Shown here: one piece after another, positions 11,515 to 25,139 of the stretch
Numbering within the stretch: the first letter of the stretch is position 1
Layout: each line of letters begins with the position of its first letter
Assembly (NCBI RefSeq): GCF_023856365.1
Contig: NC_064539.1
Location: 13,157,519 to 13,221,518 of the forward strand
DNA: 64,000 nucleotides
From: Brienomyrus brachyistius
Lineage: Eukaryota > Chordata > Actinopteri > Osteoglossiformes > Mormyridae
Direction: 5' to 3'
Notes under the pieces: generated by a model
What the model saw: the letters and a program-made list of their open reading frames with translations, nothing else
What the model was told of the DNA's origin: nothing
The model's database searches: none
Made by a program: the position numbers and the translations under genes

Positions 11515-14500
11515 CCAGCACAATATCAACAGAAATAGGGTCAGAAGCAGCTTATTTTGATCATTCTTAATATAAAATAGGGCTGGGAAATTTATTGCAT
11601 TAACATATAGCACAAATTTTAAAGTCACATTGCATTATTCCTTCTTTGATCAAAGTAATACACACAGGATTTTACATCCCAAATGGGAGAACACTATGAG
11701 CAAAGATTTTTAATAGAGAGAGAGAAAGAATATTTTTAATAGAGACCTTCATGGTTGTGAACAATGCAAGAGTTGCAACATTGCACAGGATGCCAGAATT
11801 TAAAGCTAAAATCAAGACATTCAGTTAGTATCTCACTGGGAAGTGTTACCTGATTTATTTATTTATTTTATTTTTTTAACAAAAGACGGAAGCAAACATG
11901 GGATAAAAATATTGTAATTTGCAGTATTTTTTATTATTTAAGGCTTATTCCTTAAAATTTTAAGATCTTTCATGTTATTGACTACACTTTCTGTGGTTGT
12001 CAGGCTACTGTTTTAGAGCCATTTGCCAAATAGGTTTTAGATTTTAGATCGATCATGTGGTCAGAATTACATTGTGCATCAATCTGCCTTTGAAGTACCT
12101 GTGATCATGGCCGTCGTTAGGTCCAATCACTTTTTAAGCCAAGCCCCAAGTATTTTAGCCCCGATGCCAACCTTCCTTCCTTTCCACAAAAAGCTGAGCC
12201 CCACATAAATCTGACTTAGTCCCTGATCTTTTCAACGGCTAGAAACGCCACTGCCTGTGATTATATGTACATGTGGTATACAGGTATACTGTAGCACTGA
12301 AATTCAGCTTTAACTTACTTGCAAGTAGTATTTTTGTTGGAAATGAAAAATCTGTGCATTACAAGTTCAAGTTGTAAAAGTAACACTGAAATATAATATG
12401 GTTTTTTTGATGTTATTAACTTTTAGGAATATTAAAATTATGTCATTCATTGCTCTCATTTGATGACTTTTTTAACCATTTATCGAAAATAGGTGAAGGA
12501 ATGGAAAACAAGATAAAATAATAAAGATAAAACTTCATTACATGTAACCCACAAGAAACAATTAATTTGATTTAATTTTCGCTGTTATTGTTAGCTTTTT
12601 CTCATCTCCATTACTTATGATGAAATATTTTTTTGTTATTACAGAATTATATGGTAATATAACAAAACTGATAAATTACCCCAGAGGCAAAATTGATGGT
12701 TTAAACAACGAAGTTGTATCACTCGTATCACACTCATCTATCTAAAACTAATTTCAAAATCTGAGAAAATTGATATGTTACAGTAATGAGTTTGTGAGAA
12801 TGACCCATATACGCCGCTTTGTGTTAAGTGTACAGTAATTTAGGGATTCAGTGTGTAAATTTTGATTATTGTTAGTTTTATATTAGGTGTGATTAATTAG
12901 TTAATTTTTTAAAATTGATTCTCAGCCACCATAATGAAACATTTATAGGACCTATCAACTTGTCTAGCCAGAAACACAGTAACTGCTTGGCTACAGCTGC
13001 ACTACCTCATTTATGAACAGAGCCATTTCAAAGGTGGCCTCATTTATTTTATAAGAGTTTGAAGAGATAAGTCTCTTAGCTGACTGCTCTATTAGAGGCA
13101 CCACAATTAAGACAAGGCTTTTATGATGGATCATTACCGCAGTTCTTGCTATGTCTATGACATGGCACTACAAAACTCAATTAAGCAGATGGGTGGAACT
13201 GACGTGTATATTAGGTGTATGTGATGAAAGTGAATTTTAACTCTTTGGTTATCAGCAGCATACTTTTCCTGCAAATTTTTCATTTCTAAGATTAGACTTG
13301 CATGTATTTTTTCTTCTGTATTTTGCTTGTTTTTCATCTCATAATATTACCCTATATCTTGTACATGCATCATTGCTTGCACCTTACTTTCCACTTGGGG
13401 ATTCATAAAGTACGTCCGCCCATCCATCCATCCATCCATCGCAACATGACATATGCAAGTTTCTCACAAGTCTGCATTCCATTTTCACCTACACTACTTG
13501 TCACCATTTTAAACCCAAGAGTTCAAAAAAAGCCTTGTGAAGACCCAGTCCTTTAGTGTAAATATTGCTGTAAAAGAATGTTAAACATTAAATATCAGAA
13601 AAGAACAGAACAAAACTGATAATACTCAGTACATTCTGGAATGTATGATGCTAAAATAGAAAAAAAGGGATTGTGACAGTTTGTAGGTCACTAGAAATTC
13701 ATTTCACTCATCAAGACTTTCAATTAAACCCACTATTATTATCTCCAGAGATCATGTTATTCAGTTCATTTTTAGAGAGATCAAACTCCAGGCATAGTTT
13801 CAGAGAAGCAGAGAGGCAGCAACAATGATTAATAAATTGATTAAGAGCATATTAGTGAAAGTTTCCTAAATAAATTAATATTAGAATGAGTGGGGCATTC
13901 CTTCGATTCTCTGTGGCATTCTGCATGTGTGTGTTTTCAAGTGGTTTTGTTATTCATGTAAATGCTGTATTTTATCATTGCATAATAATCATTCAATTCT
14001 TACTGTCAATGGTGCCTTTAAAAATACAAGTTATTCCAAAGTATCTGCTTTGTGTTAAAAATGAAATGTTATGAGTGATTCTGTCATGGCACATTGTACT
14101 ATTGTACAATGCTGTTCTTGTAAACCTGGCCAATTTATCTTTAATTTGACAGTGATGAAGAAGAAATCAGGAACTGGGGAGAAAACACATACTTTTTCAA
14201 CGGTGTTGTAATTTTGGTCGAGATACACTGATGAGTCAGTAGTGTTTCCTGTTGAATTGCCAGTGAATAACAGTTTACTTCATTCTTTAATGAGGGTAAA
14301 AAGGGCATGTTAGCTACAATTTGACAATGCAATGAAACAGGCTTTCTTTGGATAGGTAACACATTTATAAAATTCGAAGGTTCATTTTATCATCATGTAA
14401 GAATGGCATAAGGCTAATATTGTATATTATAAGGATACTGTCACATTCATATTTCGGTCCTTTAAGTTTCAGTTTCATACAAGACAACTTTCCAGCATAT

Positions 14501-15881
14501 GTTGTGTATTATGGGGGTTGGGCAGATAAGTAGAACAAGCTTCAGAAAATAGGCTTTTCTTAATAATGCTATTTACGTCATTTTACGGATGCATTTATCT
14601 GCACATATATTGCAATTATCAAATTAAAAAGGCAAGATTCATGGAATGGGATGTTTTAAGGTGTAGTGAAATGAAAAATCTAGCTTTTAGGTACAAACAG
14701 GAGCATAAGGAATGGATTTTGGTTGAAACTATGTAAGACCACTGTCAAAGGCTACACTGCCTTAAAAATGTTAAATACCATTACTATTATTCATACAAAA
14801 GGAAATACTGCATGCTGCTTAATATGAGTTCATGACTCTTTTAAATTGGCAAGTTCCCTTTTTGGTTCCCCAGACTGGAGTGAAGAATGATCTCCCATGA
14901 GACCAGCAGCCTACATTTCTGCTATTGATTAACTTATATATTCTCCATTTCCTCTGATTTACTCATTGCTAACGGTTTGAAGAAGAAGACTTACATGAGT
15001 GAAATCAATCTATTGTTGATAAACACAACTAGGGCATGCCAGATGTTGTGGAATTCATTATTAAGTCAATAAAAAATATAAATCATTGAAAATGTTTTTG
15101 TTCTATTTATATGCACCTTTATGCAACAAAATGTTATAATGCATTTTTCATCTGAGAACTGCATTGAAGTAACTTTGTACATTTGCAGAGGACTTCATGA
15201 GAGAATGCAGCAGACCGTAGTGAAAGACAAGATATAGCATGTTGAGATAATCAAATGTGATAGTTCACCTTAAGTCTTGCCAATATGTCAGTGTTTTTCG
15301 GATCCAAATAGCATTTCCACAATTGCAACATGGTTAACACTCCTTGAGAGCTCTGGCATGCCACTATGGATCACGAGTTAATTGACTGTTCGTTAAAAAT
15401 AAGACGAGGATCAGGATTCTCTTTGCTGTCCAGTTTGAAGGAGACATGAGTTGGCAGCAGTAAAAAATCCTTTTAGATTAATGTTGTGAGGTGGTCAGGA
15501 TGGGGTTGGGGGGGGTGTCTGATAGCCCTTGCAATGGATGCTGTCCTCCTGGGTGGGCCGCTTGGTCTTGGATGTCACTTTGCTACTTAATCTTGTGTAA
15601 CTGAAGCAGGCTGACGTGCTTGGTGAGCCCACTCTGTGTGGCTTTGTATGGATATCAACTGAACAGACAGATGAAGGAGCATTTCACTACTCATTCATTC
15701 TATGTCTCTTTCATCCTTTCTAAGCTGAAAGCAGATTTATTGCATTGTCATTCAGTCATATAATTGTTAGTAATATAACTAGTCAAAAAACACTTACATT
15801 TTTTTAAGTGGACTGCTATTAGTGTCACTGAATAGGGTGTTTTTTTAATTAATGCAGTCTTCCTGGTAGCAGCTAACACCA
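11515..15881. other. Unassigned AT-rich DNA
   Basis: At 11578 'tagggctggga' followed by 'ttattgcattaaca' resembles the terminus of a hAT-like fish repeat, but I could not find the other end. A CCAT tetramer array lies at about 13419-13440. No exon or RNA gene is recognised. Confidence 0.35.
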
Positions 15882-15895
15882 CCCCCCCCCCCCCC
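15882..15895 (+). repeat. Poly(C) run
   Basis: An uninterrupted run of about 14 C in AT-rich surroundings. Similar homopolymer-rich tracts occur at 26491-26511, 35255-35267, 41147-41162 and 49160-49190. Confidence 0.9.
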
Positions 15896-15899
15896 GACT

Positions 15900-18800
15900 C
15901 ACCCTGTGTACATAAAGGAATGAGCAGTAACCACTGATCACAGCATCCAAAGACTTTTAGGTATCTCATGCTAACAAGGAATTCCCAGATAGATTACTGC
16001 TTAAATTCAAATGAGCAGCTGTTCTCCATCTCTCAGGCTTCTGTGTGACTGGCAAATGGTTGTTTGTGGAAAATCTCCATGTGATAATAAAATGTGACAA
16101 TGTACAGTGCAACTGTCATTATGAGAAAAATGAATGGCCCTTCAAAGTAATAGAGTCTAATTCAATTACATAATTCAATTACATGAGTTTAATGCTCCCT
16201 AAAAAGCTAATAGCATCAGCAAAAGTAACAAAAAACATAGTTAATTTGTTCATTTTAAAGTGAGACACGTCCATACACCCTTTGAGCTTGACCAGGATAA
16301 ATATTTGGAAGATCGATCAATGGATGGTTAGATGCAGATCATTCAAAAAGATCCAAATAGAGATTTTATTTATATTTAGTTATAATAACATTTCTTTACA
16401 CATTGTTACAGGTCCCATCAGTAAGGTTCAGTAGTGCATTGTTAAATATGAAATACTTTATTTGGGGTAGCTTTAATTTTTTGATAACTGTGTTTTTAAG
16501 TCTTTTTTTACAAAGTTAATTCCATCTCACATGAAGTTTTATATTATATTAATATTAATTATTATTGATGCTTCTGGTCTAGAATCTAAGTATAGTGCCC
16601 CTCTAACTTAATCGCAGGTGATGCAATACCGCAGATTTGGAAAAACACAGATGGTTATTCTGGAAAGAACTTGCTTGTATACTTTAGCGTGGAACTAAAT
16701 GACTTTTTCACTTCACACTTAAAACATTTGTTTTTTGTACTAAACATGGCCCACATAGTGTCGTCACAACAAGCACTTTCCACTGTAAATTGTTTGGACT
16801 GAATGAGTTGTCCACCTCTTACTTCAGGCTCAAAATCCATAAAGAAAATATTTAAAGCCTAATATTTTTGAGTCAGATTTAAAGGGTTGTTAGTGACCTA
16901 TAATTTAATTAAATTAATTTATTAGTTGTTTTTATTCTAAAGCATGCTTATTCATATTTGTCTATAAGCTTAAAATGTTATTGAATAACTGGTCTCATTT
17001 TATTTTGTACCCAATTACCTAGTCCACACATCCAATCTGAAAAGCATAATACCAACCATGACATTAATTATGTTGCGCTTTTGTCAGCTTAGTAAAATAA
17101 GGTCCAGTCCCTTCTGGACAAAATGCCTTTTTTTCCCTCCATGAAAATTACCATGAACTGTAATGAATTTCAGAGAAACCTCCCAGACCGCTATCTCACC
17201 GCAGTTCATTGACTCAGCCACTTGCAACTGAACTTCCTTTGCTGTGTTTCTCTGTTTGTTTGCCATCAAGATTTTGTATAAATACAGGAAAAATTTTACG
17301 GAATGCGGAACTGCCAAGATAAAAAGGTCCCCAATCTCACTGGCCAACGGCTTTATTTTTCTTAATGAAGAGCCAGTTTTCTTTTCATCAGAAACTGTTT
17401 GCTATCAGTAATGTTGTTGTTGTTTTGATATGCTGATGACTCAGGCACAGTGTATCTGTTGTTGAATCATTTGGGGGAGGGGGGGGGCACAGCTGTTTGG
17501 TGCTGGAAAAACAATTGCAAAGGGAAAGCCTCCCATAGTACAAGTAAAATGAAAAGGAAATTAGAAATCACCCAATTAACATGAACGCTACACCAAGTGA
17601 TAATACGTTTTAATTTGACAATTATTAGTTAATTAAGCGGCAAATTCCAAATTGTGTGGAATGCTTGAACATTAACTTATCACTTCAATTTAATACCCTT
17701 TCAACAGGTAATATACATTTAAATGTAAAACGACTGCTAAAGTGACACGATTATGTCTCATATCCTGAGATTAAAGTATTCTGAGATTATGTTTTTTGTA
17801 AAATGTTTTCTCTTACGATGGAAAGTCTGTCAATATTACTAGAAAAAAAAAAGCATGACTAGTCAAACTCTTCAGTTGCCTGAAGTACAATTCAGGCAGG
17901 TGATTCAAAATGCAGTGTTACTGCCGTCACAACAATGCACCTGAATGTCTATGTGTTTATCGTGGAATGCATCTGGAAAAAAAAGATTAGAATAAATATA
18001 TATCATCAGTGTAAACCATCAACATGGAAACAGTTAGGAAAAAGAAAAACATAAATAGACATGGAGGCATACTGAGAATTTACTCTCTGAAAATAATTCA
18101 TAATGCTCCGCCGTTGTCGCTTTCTGTAATTTCACACAAGGTGTCCGTCAGCTCTAGGTGTTACTTGGTGTTTATTTAACAAGAGGTGTCTGTTGACACC
18201 CATAGGAAATACCTTAAACCAAAGCGGAGTCTTTTGGTTCGTTTCCTAGTATCTTCAAAAACGAAACACAAACAAAAAGCACAAACATGAGGAGCCTTTA
18301 GCCGACCCGGTCAACCCTGCATGACTCTGCTCAAAGATAAACTGAAGATGCGGAGCCGTTTGTTTGTTTTCAGTTCTCTGAATCGCAGGCGTCTCTTCGA
18401 GGTACAGTACCGTGGCTATGGCAAGCTGACCCCTCGCTGTGAAAGTGTAAAACAATCCCAGATAACCGAAACAGGATCATGAGGGCCAGCTGTTGCTTTT
18501 CTGGTCCTGTCAGGGGGTTGTCAAGGAAACAGGGGTCCCGAGTTTCCCCTCGGATAAAGATAATGTCAGTGACTTTCTCTTGGGAAGTACAGTATGTGTG
18601 GGTTGCCTTTCAGATTGGCAACAAACGGTTCTTGCTAGTTAGCCGATACAGGGGAAGTAAAAACAGCATTTTAGCAGCATAAAAATCTTATACACTTCAG
18701 TAAAGATCATCTTTAATACTATTAAACACCATTCACATGGCAGTTTCAGTTCTAATTTGGTAAGAAAATTAAATGGATTGTGAAATTTTCCACCCTTATT

Positions 18801-19242
18801 TGTAATGCAATGTTAAAATTAAATGCTCAGTCTAATGCACAAAAACGTTAATTCAGTAATGTAAGGTGAGGGTAAGTTCTCAAAAAGTGGGAGAAACTTG
18901 TGCCTTGAGGTATCAATGCCAGAAAAAAAATCAAGCAGATAATTTATTTTTATAAAAATTGCTTAGCATTTAACTTTCCAGAATCAGTTAAGAATAAGTA
19001 TTTGGGAGAATGACAGCAGCCCAGCTGATTTAGCTTGATAAGCTCTGCAATTAATTAAAGATTTGCAACCTCATACACACGAAAAAAATGTCTGGTCATG
19101 TAAAACTCATAACATTTCAGATTTTAAATCATGATTAACAAAAACAAATCTTATAAATACCAAATACCCTGACCATTTGAACGATCTATCACTTATGTGT
19201 TAGGTCAAATCTTCTGAATCTGAAAATACAATCTTTGTTATA
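15900..19242. other. Unassigned DNA
   Basis: No gene is recognised. The patch at 18300-18560 is more GC-rich and contains a possible 28-base plus-strand micro-exon between a polypyrimidine acceptor (tttgtttgttttcag) and a GAG/GTACAG donor, but nothing supports it further. A weak SINE-tail likeness lies at about 16290-16335. Confidence 0.35.
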
Positions 19243-19335
19243 TTTTCCATTTTCTGTAACTGCTTGTCCAGTTCAACATCACGAGGGGGGTCCTACCCCA
19301 GAAGCTGAAGGCACAAAGCCAGAAAACAACCGAAG
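19243..19335 (-). mobile_element. 3' fragment of ATGG-tailed SINE or related LINE tail
   Basis: On the minus strand it reads 'tggggtaggaccc', then 'tgaactggacaagcagttacagaaaatgg'. This matches the tail blocks of the SINE at 38.97 kb (ggacaagtggttacagaaaa). The 5' part is lost or unrecognisable. Confidence 0.6.
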
Positions 19336-19758
19336 ATGGGCGATGATGCATTGTTGCGTACCTGACAGTTACTAGAAGCATTGATAATGCACAATGAGGC
19401 CACTATAGTTTCCCAGCTTGTATCGTATTAGTCTATTAGATAAAACATGATTATTTCAAATAAATCAGGTTTTACTCACAGGTGTCTTCTTTTATTTCTC
19501 CTTTATATCCCTATTAACGTGCAAACTCACATTGTTTAATGTGCTTTTCAATGTTCTTCTTCAATCATCATTCCTTCCCCATGCTTATGTCACATTTTGA
19601 GTTATTTGGAAGATACTTATAGTCTCTGTAATTGAAATAGGTATGAAAGTCAACAGTTTTATGTTTTTCTGACACCCAACATTTTATGTACATAGAGACC
19701 AGAGACCTTTACCCTCCCTTTAAATTTACCCTGAAAAAAAAACAAAAAACTAAATTTT

Positions 19759-19955
19759 TCAATTCAATTCAATTTTATTTGTATACACATTTTCACAACA
19801 TTATATGGTCTCAAAATGCTTTACATTATTCCTGCCCAAAGTCTCCAGTGAGCAAGCCAGAGGTGACAGTGGCAAGAAAAACTCCCTAGAAGGAAGAAAC
19901 CTTGGGAGAAACCAGACTCAAAGGGGGAGCCCATCCTCCACGGGCTGGTAGAGGA
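19759..19955 (-). repeat. Dispersed teleost repeat with ATTCA terminus
   Basis: The plus strand begins with iterated 'aattcaattcaattttattt', then 'gagcaagccagaggtgacagtggcaag', 'aaactccctagaagg' and 'aagaaaccttgggagaaaccagac'. This wording is familiar from a very common fish repeat whose tail, read on the minus strand, ends in TGAAT units. I do not assign a family. A shorter copy is at 29773-29885. Confidence 0.7.
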
Positions 19956-20159
19956 AGTCAAATGGGCAAGATGGCAAAGTCCCAAATGTTAAGATGTGAA
20001 TTTCAAAGCGGCAGTCAAGTCAATCTCAAATTAAATCTTTATATCGATGTCCCCTCAAATTGGGTGATACTGGAAGAACAGAATTTAAGCTACACACCAG
20101 AAAAGTTGTGTACTGTATATACCAAGACAATATATAGAAACAGTTAAAAACTAAAAATA

Positions 20160-20930
20160 TCTAGGACCTATGAGGATTGGGCTGTTCTTTGCTTTCAGAC
20201 GTTTCAGTCCATCTTGCAATGCTGCAATACAAATTCTAGACTGTGTGTAGAGGGATCCAGGGCCAGAATTCAAGAAGATACGGTGCAAAAAGGTTCAGTG
20301 ATGTTTAGATTTGACTTTTCATCCTGTTGTTCATGATACCATTCTTGAAGTTATCAACGTGCAAATAGACATTGTAATATTTGGATTCGGGAACATCATG
20401 AGGGATTCTTGCAACAAGGGTACATCTGGACCTGTAAAATGGCCTTATATTCCTTGGTGATTATTGGACCTAATGATTTCCACGACATGGCTGCCCATTC
20501 CACTATAGGGGTCAATAGAAATCATGGGCTGAAAGCATCCTTTGACTTCATCCAAACATAAAACCATCTGGATGTAGCAAATATTCCTTTTTTCCAAAAA
20601 ACGGAATGTGCTCATGAATCAAGTGCTCCTTCCACCTGGATATGCCTCTTTGTGCACTGGTCTTGAATACAAGAAGTTTCTGAATGGCAATCTTGCCATA
20701 AATTCAAGCTTTACGAAGAACATAGCTTGTACTGAGACCAAGTCAGATCCTGATTATTCTGAAGCTGTTCTCTTGTGACTGTCTCTTCAACTTGCAATGC
20801 AAACATTTTTTCCATCATATTTGTTTGTGCTAGCTAAATAATGTCATGCTTTTGAAATTGAAGCATCGTTCACATGGTCTGACTGTTAGGCAGTTGATGG
20901 GTTGTAAAAATATTTCAAGGGGGGTGATGG
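20160..20930 (-). pseudogene. Possible degraded DNA transposon, class uncertain
   Basis: On the minus strand, short open stretches separated by stops read for example MMEKMFALQVEETVTREQLQ, GRSTWKEHLI-like and EWAAMSWKSLGPI-like segments. The order and style suggest a Tc1/mariner-type transposase, but I find no intact catalytic motif. This could also be non-coding. The call is an impression only. Confidence 0.25.
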
Positions 20931-21041
20931 AGGTGTGGGGGTCCCTGATGATAAAATGTCCTTGGGCTGGGGGTCTTCACATGATCCAGAGACTGCCAAG
21001 TGAAGACTCCTCATATAATCAGTAGCTTTAACTGTACATGA

Positions 21042-21376
21042 GTGACAATTACACACACACACAAGTTGGTCTACCTATCTAAATGGGGACTGTCCATTCA
21101 TTTCTATGGGAAACATCCTAATCCCATTCATAACACCCTTAACCCCCACCCAGCCCTAACCGTAATCATAAGCAACCAACCAAAATACAAGACTTTTGGC
21201 ACTTTTACTTTTTTGATTGCATTCACAGATTTTTATAAAGTTGAAATTATCCAAATGGGGACCCGAAGATGTGCCCCCAACAGTAAGGAAGTTTCAGGCT
21301 TTACCGCACTTTAGGGACATTTTGGTCCCCAAATGTGATCTATGCAAACCCCCACCCACCCACACACACACACCTT
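21042..21376 (-). repeat. Dispersed fish repeat flanked by CA microsatellites
   Basis: On the minus strand it reads 'tttggggaccaaaatgtccc', later 'gggtccccatttgg', then 'ggttagggctgggtgggggttaagg' and 'ggacagtccccatttag'. It is bounded on both sides by CA/TG tracts (21053-21063 and 21359-21374). This matches a common fish repeat with paired 'ggggac' blocks and a ggttaggg core. I cannot give it a family name. Confidence 0.65.
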
Positions 21377-24300
21377 TGATTAATTAACTAAAAATTACAT
21401 TCTTCAATATAATTGAAAATGATTGTCGTACACCTGGATATTTAAGCATGCACATATGGATGTAAACCATTCCTGACTGATTTCATTGCCATAATAAAAG
21501 TGATTCATTGATCTGAGGGTAATTGTTTATTAAATCCATCCGTCGTAGGTTATCCTGGAAAGGATTGTGGGGGTTCAGTAGTTATATCTTCCACGTTTTT
21601 GTATTAACTGAAATATCTCTGTGAAACCATATAAAAGAGCCCAAATGCCACAGTCCTCCATTCAGCATTTATTGTCTTTGCTGGACAGTGGAAATTGTTT
21701 TATTATTAAATTACACAAACAAAAGTAGAACATATGAATGACTTACAGATCCTCACTAAAGTGAACTATTTAAGTCCATATTTGTTTTCCCAGTACAAAT
21801 AGAGGCATACTTATTTTAAACTAACAAGATTACGGTAATAAATGTACAAAGTTCTTACTATTATAAACAAATTAGAAAAAAGGCAGCTGACTGTGCTAAT
21901 AGGCTATATCAATTTCTTATGTTCTATAAATACAACAAACTGCACCAAGCATACTATAAAAATTAAAACAAACAAATAAAAAAAACTGAATACATCACAG
22001 AAATCTTTTTCCCCCACCTTGCTAAACTGTTTTGCACGAAACACTACAAAAACCTGCGGTATACAATGTTTGAAAGGAAACCAAAATGATGCGATAAAAG
22101 AGGAAAAGAAGGAGTAGCTGTAACTGTAGCCATCGCCTTGAGTTGGGAAGGGAGAAGGTACCAGTTAGCGGAAGAGGGAATGCAAAATTTTTTACTCTAG
22201 AAACACTTCTGCAGGCACGGAAATCAAGAATCATGACAAAATTCTGGAATCATGGTAACAAACGTCACTAGCAAACCTGTCCAATTAACTGAACGCCGTT
22301 TCATTTAATGAATATATGACTGAAGTATGCAGCATTTTGGTTTTTATGTAATAAAACTTATGAGTGATGTGGTTCTACACAGTAGCAAAATTGAAGCCAA
22401 TTCCAGAGTGTTTGTGGTATTGCAAATGTGGTGCAATTTTCAAAAAAAATTACGACGAAAAATGAAAGCAGAAAGCAACCTTTTGCCATTTTAACTGGCT
22501 AGGCAAAAATGCTTTCTTTTATATGGAGGTGACATTCACATTACTTTAAAATGCCAAAACAAAAATTAATAAATGTTTATTATTTTATACACCTATTTGG
22601 TTAACAGTGACATAATGATGAAGACATAATGGGAACATTCTCAGGAATAAAAACACAGCCTATAGCCTATGAAGCCTATACTTCAACATGTAAAATATAA
22701 ATATGTTAAGGATGTATGAGGAATTGCATTAATAAATATTATCAACTTCAGAGCAGTGAACACACTGTCTTTCTTTAATGACTGTTAAATGAGCTCCCTT
22801 ATATGATATGGATAACTGCGCATCATCACCATGAAGAGAAGCTTAGAATCATACACAGCGAAGTCCAAGGACATGAATATCAATGAGCTGGTCAACAATG
22901 TAACATGTGCATGTAAATTTTGAAAATATCTGTGTGGTAGCCAAACCACTTTCTATGTGAAATACGAGTAGGAAATTCCATTTTGATGTTTACACAAAAT
23001 GCTCCGCGGCTTGTATTAGCAAAAAATTCAAGAGACCCAGGTATAAATAAGTAAGGTAGCCAAAATGAAGGCATGAACAGGGAGAGGGAAACCCAAAGAT
23101 TGAACTAATTCTCAGAATTTGGGCACTCAGATGTGCTTTTCTGATTTATATTTGGTTTGATTTCAAAACTAAGAATTCCATATTCTGGCACAATGACATC
23201 ACTTATCTTACCATTTGCAACCTTGCTGTGTTAAACATTCAGTTAGTGTGACCACTATAATCATTGGAATTATCCTGGTAAAAGGGGAGATCGATTTGTC
23301 TCCAGTACTTCTGAGGTTATTTCTTATATTGAAGGCAAGGTACATTCTAGCAGCTCTAGCAGATTATTTAGACAAATAATCATTACTGACACAAGCATAG
23401 CAGTTAAGTATATATAACTTCGAATGGTAAGGTTACAGATTCTGTGTACCCCAGACTGCAAGTGTTGAAATACCCACAAGCAAGGTACGATTTATGATTT
23501 CAAAGTCCATTGACGATTTCAATCAGATATCTACCTGTATAAATGGGAACGATTGTACGGTCATAATCCAATGTGCTAGGCTGATCATATTCAAATAAAA
23601 ATACACCTTGTAATGTATTTAACACTTTTGTTTGACAATGTATCATGTTATTCAGTCAACTCTTCAACCTTTGTTTCTCTTAAGAATCACCATAAAGGCA
23701 TGCAAACACTTGTTTGTATTACGACAGTTCACACTTGGTCATATTAGTAGTATTATTATGCTTTTTATTTCTTAAAACAGAATATTGTAGAGTATTTCTG
23801 TCATTACCTTTACAGATTACTCTTGTTTTTGAGTTGGCATGTCCATAAGGTATAATTTTACATATTTGCGGCCGCATACAAAAGTAGCAACAAAGTTTAT
23901 GGTTCCTTCTCTGTTTTTTAAACCTATACTTTCTCAGCTTTGCATGCTTTGGGTTAAGCGTCACAACATGCTTCGGTTAATTACTATTAGCAAAACGTAC
24001 AAAAATGTAATTAATAGCTATTTTGATTTTGTATAGTTATACTGATAAGACCTTTGCTATCACCTGAATAAGTACAGGTTGATTTTGGCGTCTCTTCACC
24101 CTTTGCTACAAGTGGGTAAAAACGGGACACAAAGGGTCTTACAGGCTATTTGCCTGTAGACACATAAAAATAAATGAGTTTTTGCACATTTCATTTAAGG
24201 CCCGGTACTACAAAGTTGAATCATTAAAACATTCCATGTTATTTAGATGGGAGTCTTTTAGCACTTGACAAACATGCTTTCCAGTTAATGTAAATGTCAG

Positions 24301-24629
24301 GCATGTGTTAAAAATCTGTAGCACAGAACTTCTCATGTACTTAATTTAACAGAATGCTGCACATCTCAATTAAACCATGTCATTTACAAGCCATTCATTA
24401 AAAATTGTCGTCTTTCACATATACCGTTCATGGGTTTATATTGATGGAAAGTTACAGGATATTTACAATTTCCTTGGGATACCTTGCCTGACCGTGGATT
24501 ACTGGTAGTTCACAGCACTCTCCCAATATCAACAAAATACCAAACTGAGATGCCAATTGTTTTCTGTCAGCTACTCATTAAGTTATAGTTATATTTATTA
24601 TGAACCTCCCAGCAGCAGAAAGAGCAGCT
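21377..24629 (-). other. No gene seen; possible 3' UTR of the 24.6 kb exon
   Basis: If the candidate exon at 24630-24782 is real, its 3' UTR runs through this AT-rich stretch on the minus strand. Several AATAAA-type signals are present on that strand, so none can be chosen. Nothing else is recognised. Confidence 0.25.
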
Positions 24630-24782
24630 TCATATCCTTCCAGGTTCTGTGTCTTTCTCTTCCAGCAGTTGTATCAGCTGACAGAAACTCTCCTTCACGG
24701 CTTCCATGTTGTCCACAGAACTTGCATCTAGGATCCAACTTTTCCCCCTTGCAAGTGGTTCCAGTTCAAAATACTTCTTTAT
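24630..24782 (-). CDS. Candidate terminal coding exon of an unrecognised gene
   Basis: Read on the minus strand, a strong splice acceptor (ttttcttttgtag) is followed directly by a 50-codon open frame ending in TGA at 24632-24630. The peptide starts IKKYFELEPLARGKSWILDA and ends LLEEKDTEPGRI. Its composition is protein-like: charged and hydrophobic residues alternate in a probable helix near the end (VDNMEAVKESFCQLIQLLEEK). The exon begins in phase 0. I do not recognise the protein. The pattern 'Y-x-E-L ... W-I-L-D-A-S ... V' faintly recalls the C-terminal end of nucleotide kinases, but that is weak. No upstream exon could be linked with confidence. Confidence 0.4.
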   Translation of the reverse strand: MKKYFELEPLARGKSWILDASSVDNMEAVKESFCQLIQLLEEKDTEPGRI

Positions 24783-24798
24783 CTACAAAAGAAAAGAG

Positions 24799-24845
24799 TA
24801 ATAATAATGATAATAATAATAACAATAAGAACAACAATAATACAC
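24799..24845 (+). repeat. AAT/AAC-rich microsatellite
   Basis: Imperfect trinucleotide array (taataataatgataataataat, then aacaataagaacaac). It lies just upstream of the candidate acceptor on the minus strand. Confidence 0.85.
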
Positions 24846-24937
24846 AATGTCCCACCTCCACCCTGGTTCTCTTCATGGAAGAATGTTATTTTGTTGTTTG
24901 TTTCACATATCACATTTTGTTTTCCTTTTTTGTAATA

Positions 24938-25134
24938 CGTACACACAATCACAGAGGTGAACCTTTGGGAATGCACGCAGGGTCAGCTGTCCACCAAGGA
25001 CCCCTGCGACATGTTTCAGGGGCTTAACTAACTTTCCAAAGGGCCCAATGAAGATGTGACTCCTTTTCCAAGCATGAGATTCGAACAACTTCTGATGGCA
25101 GGAACAGAGGCCTAACCCGCTGAGTCACACACCG
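24938..25134 (-). mobile_element. tRNA-derived SINE (second family), minus strand
   Basis: On the minus strand it starts ggggcggtgtgtgactcagcg (A-box), reaches a good B-box (gttgttcgaatctc) about 40 bases on, then 'tgcttggaaaaggagt', 'aagcccctgaaacatgtcgc' and 'gctgaccctgcgtgcattccc'. This head-to-body order is that of a tRNA-derived SINE with a Pol III promoter. It is longer than a tRNA gene and the tRNA fold is not maintained. Confidence 0.8.
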
Positions 25135-25139
25135 CCCCC

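Noticed and set aside
13405..13441. SINE tail on the minus strand
   Set aside because: Only the CCAT tetramer array is present; none of the SINE tail blocks adjoin it.
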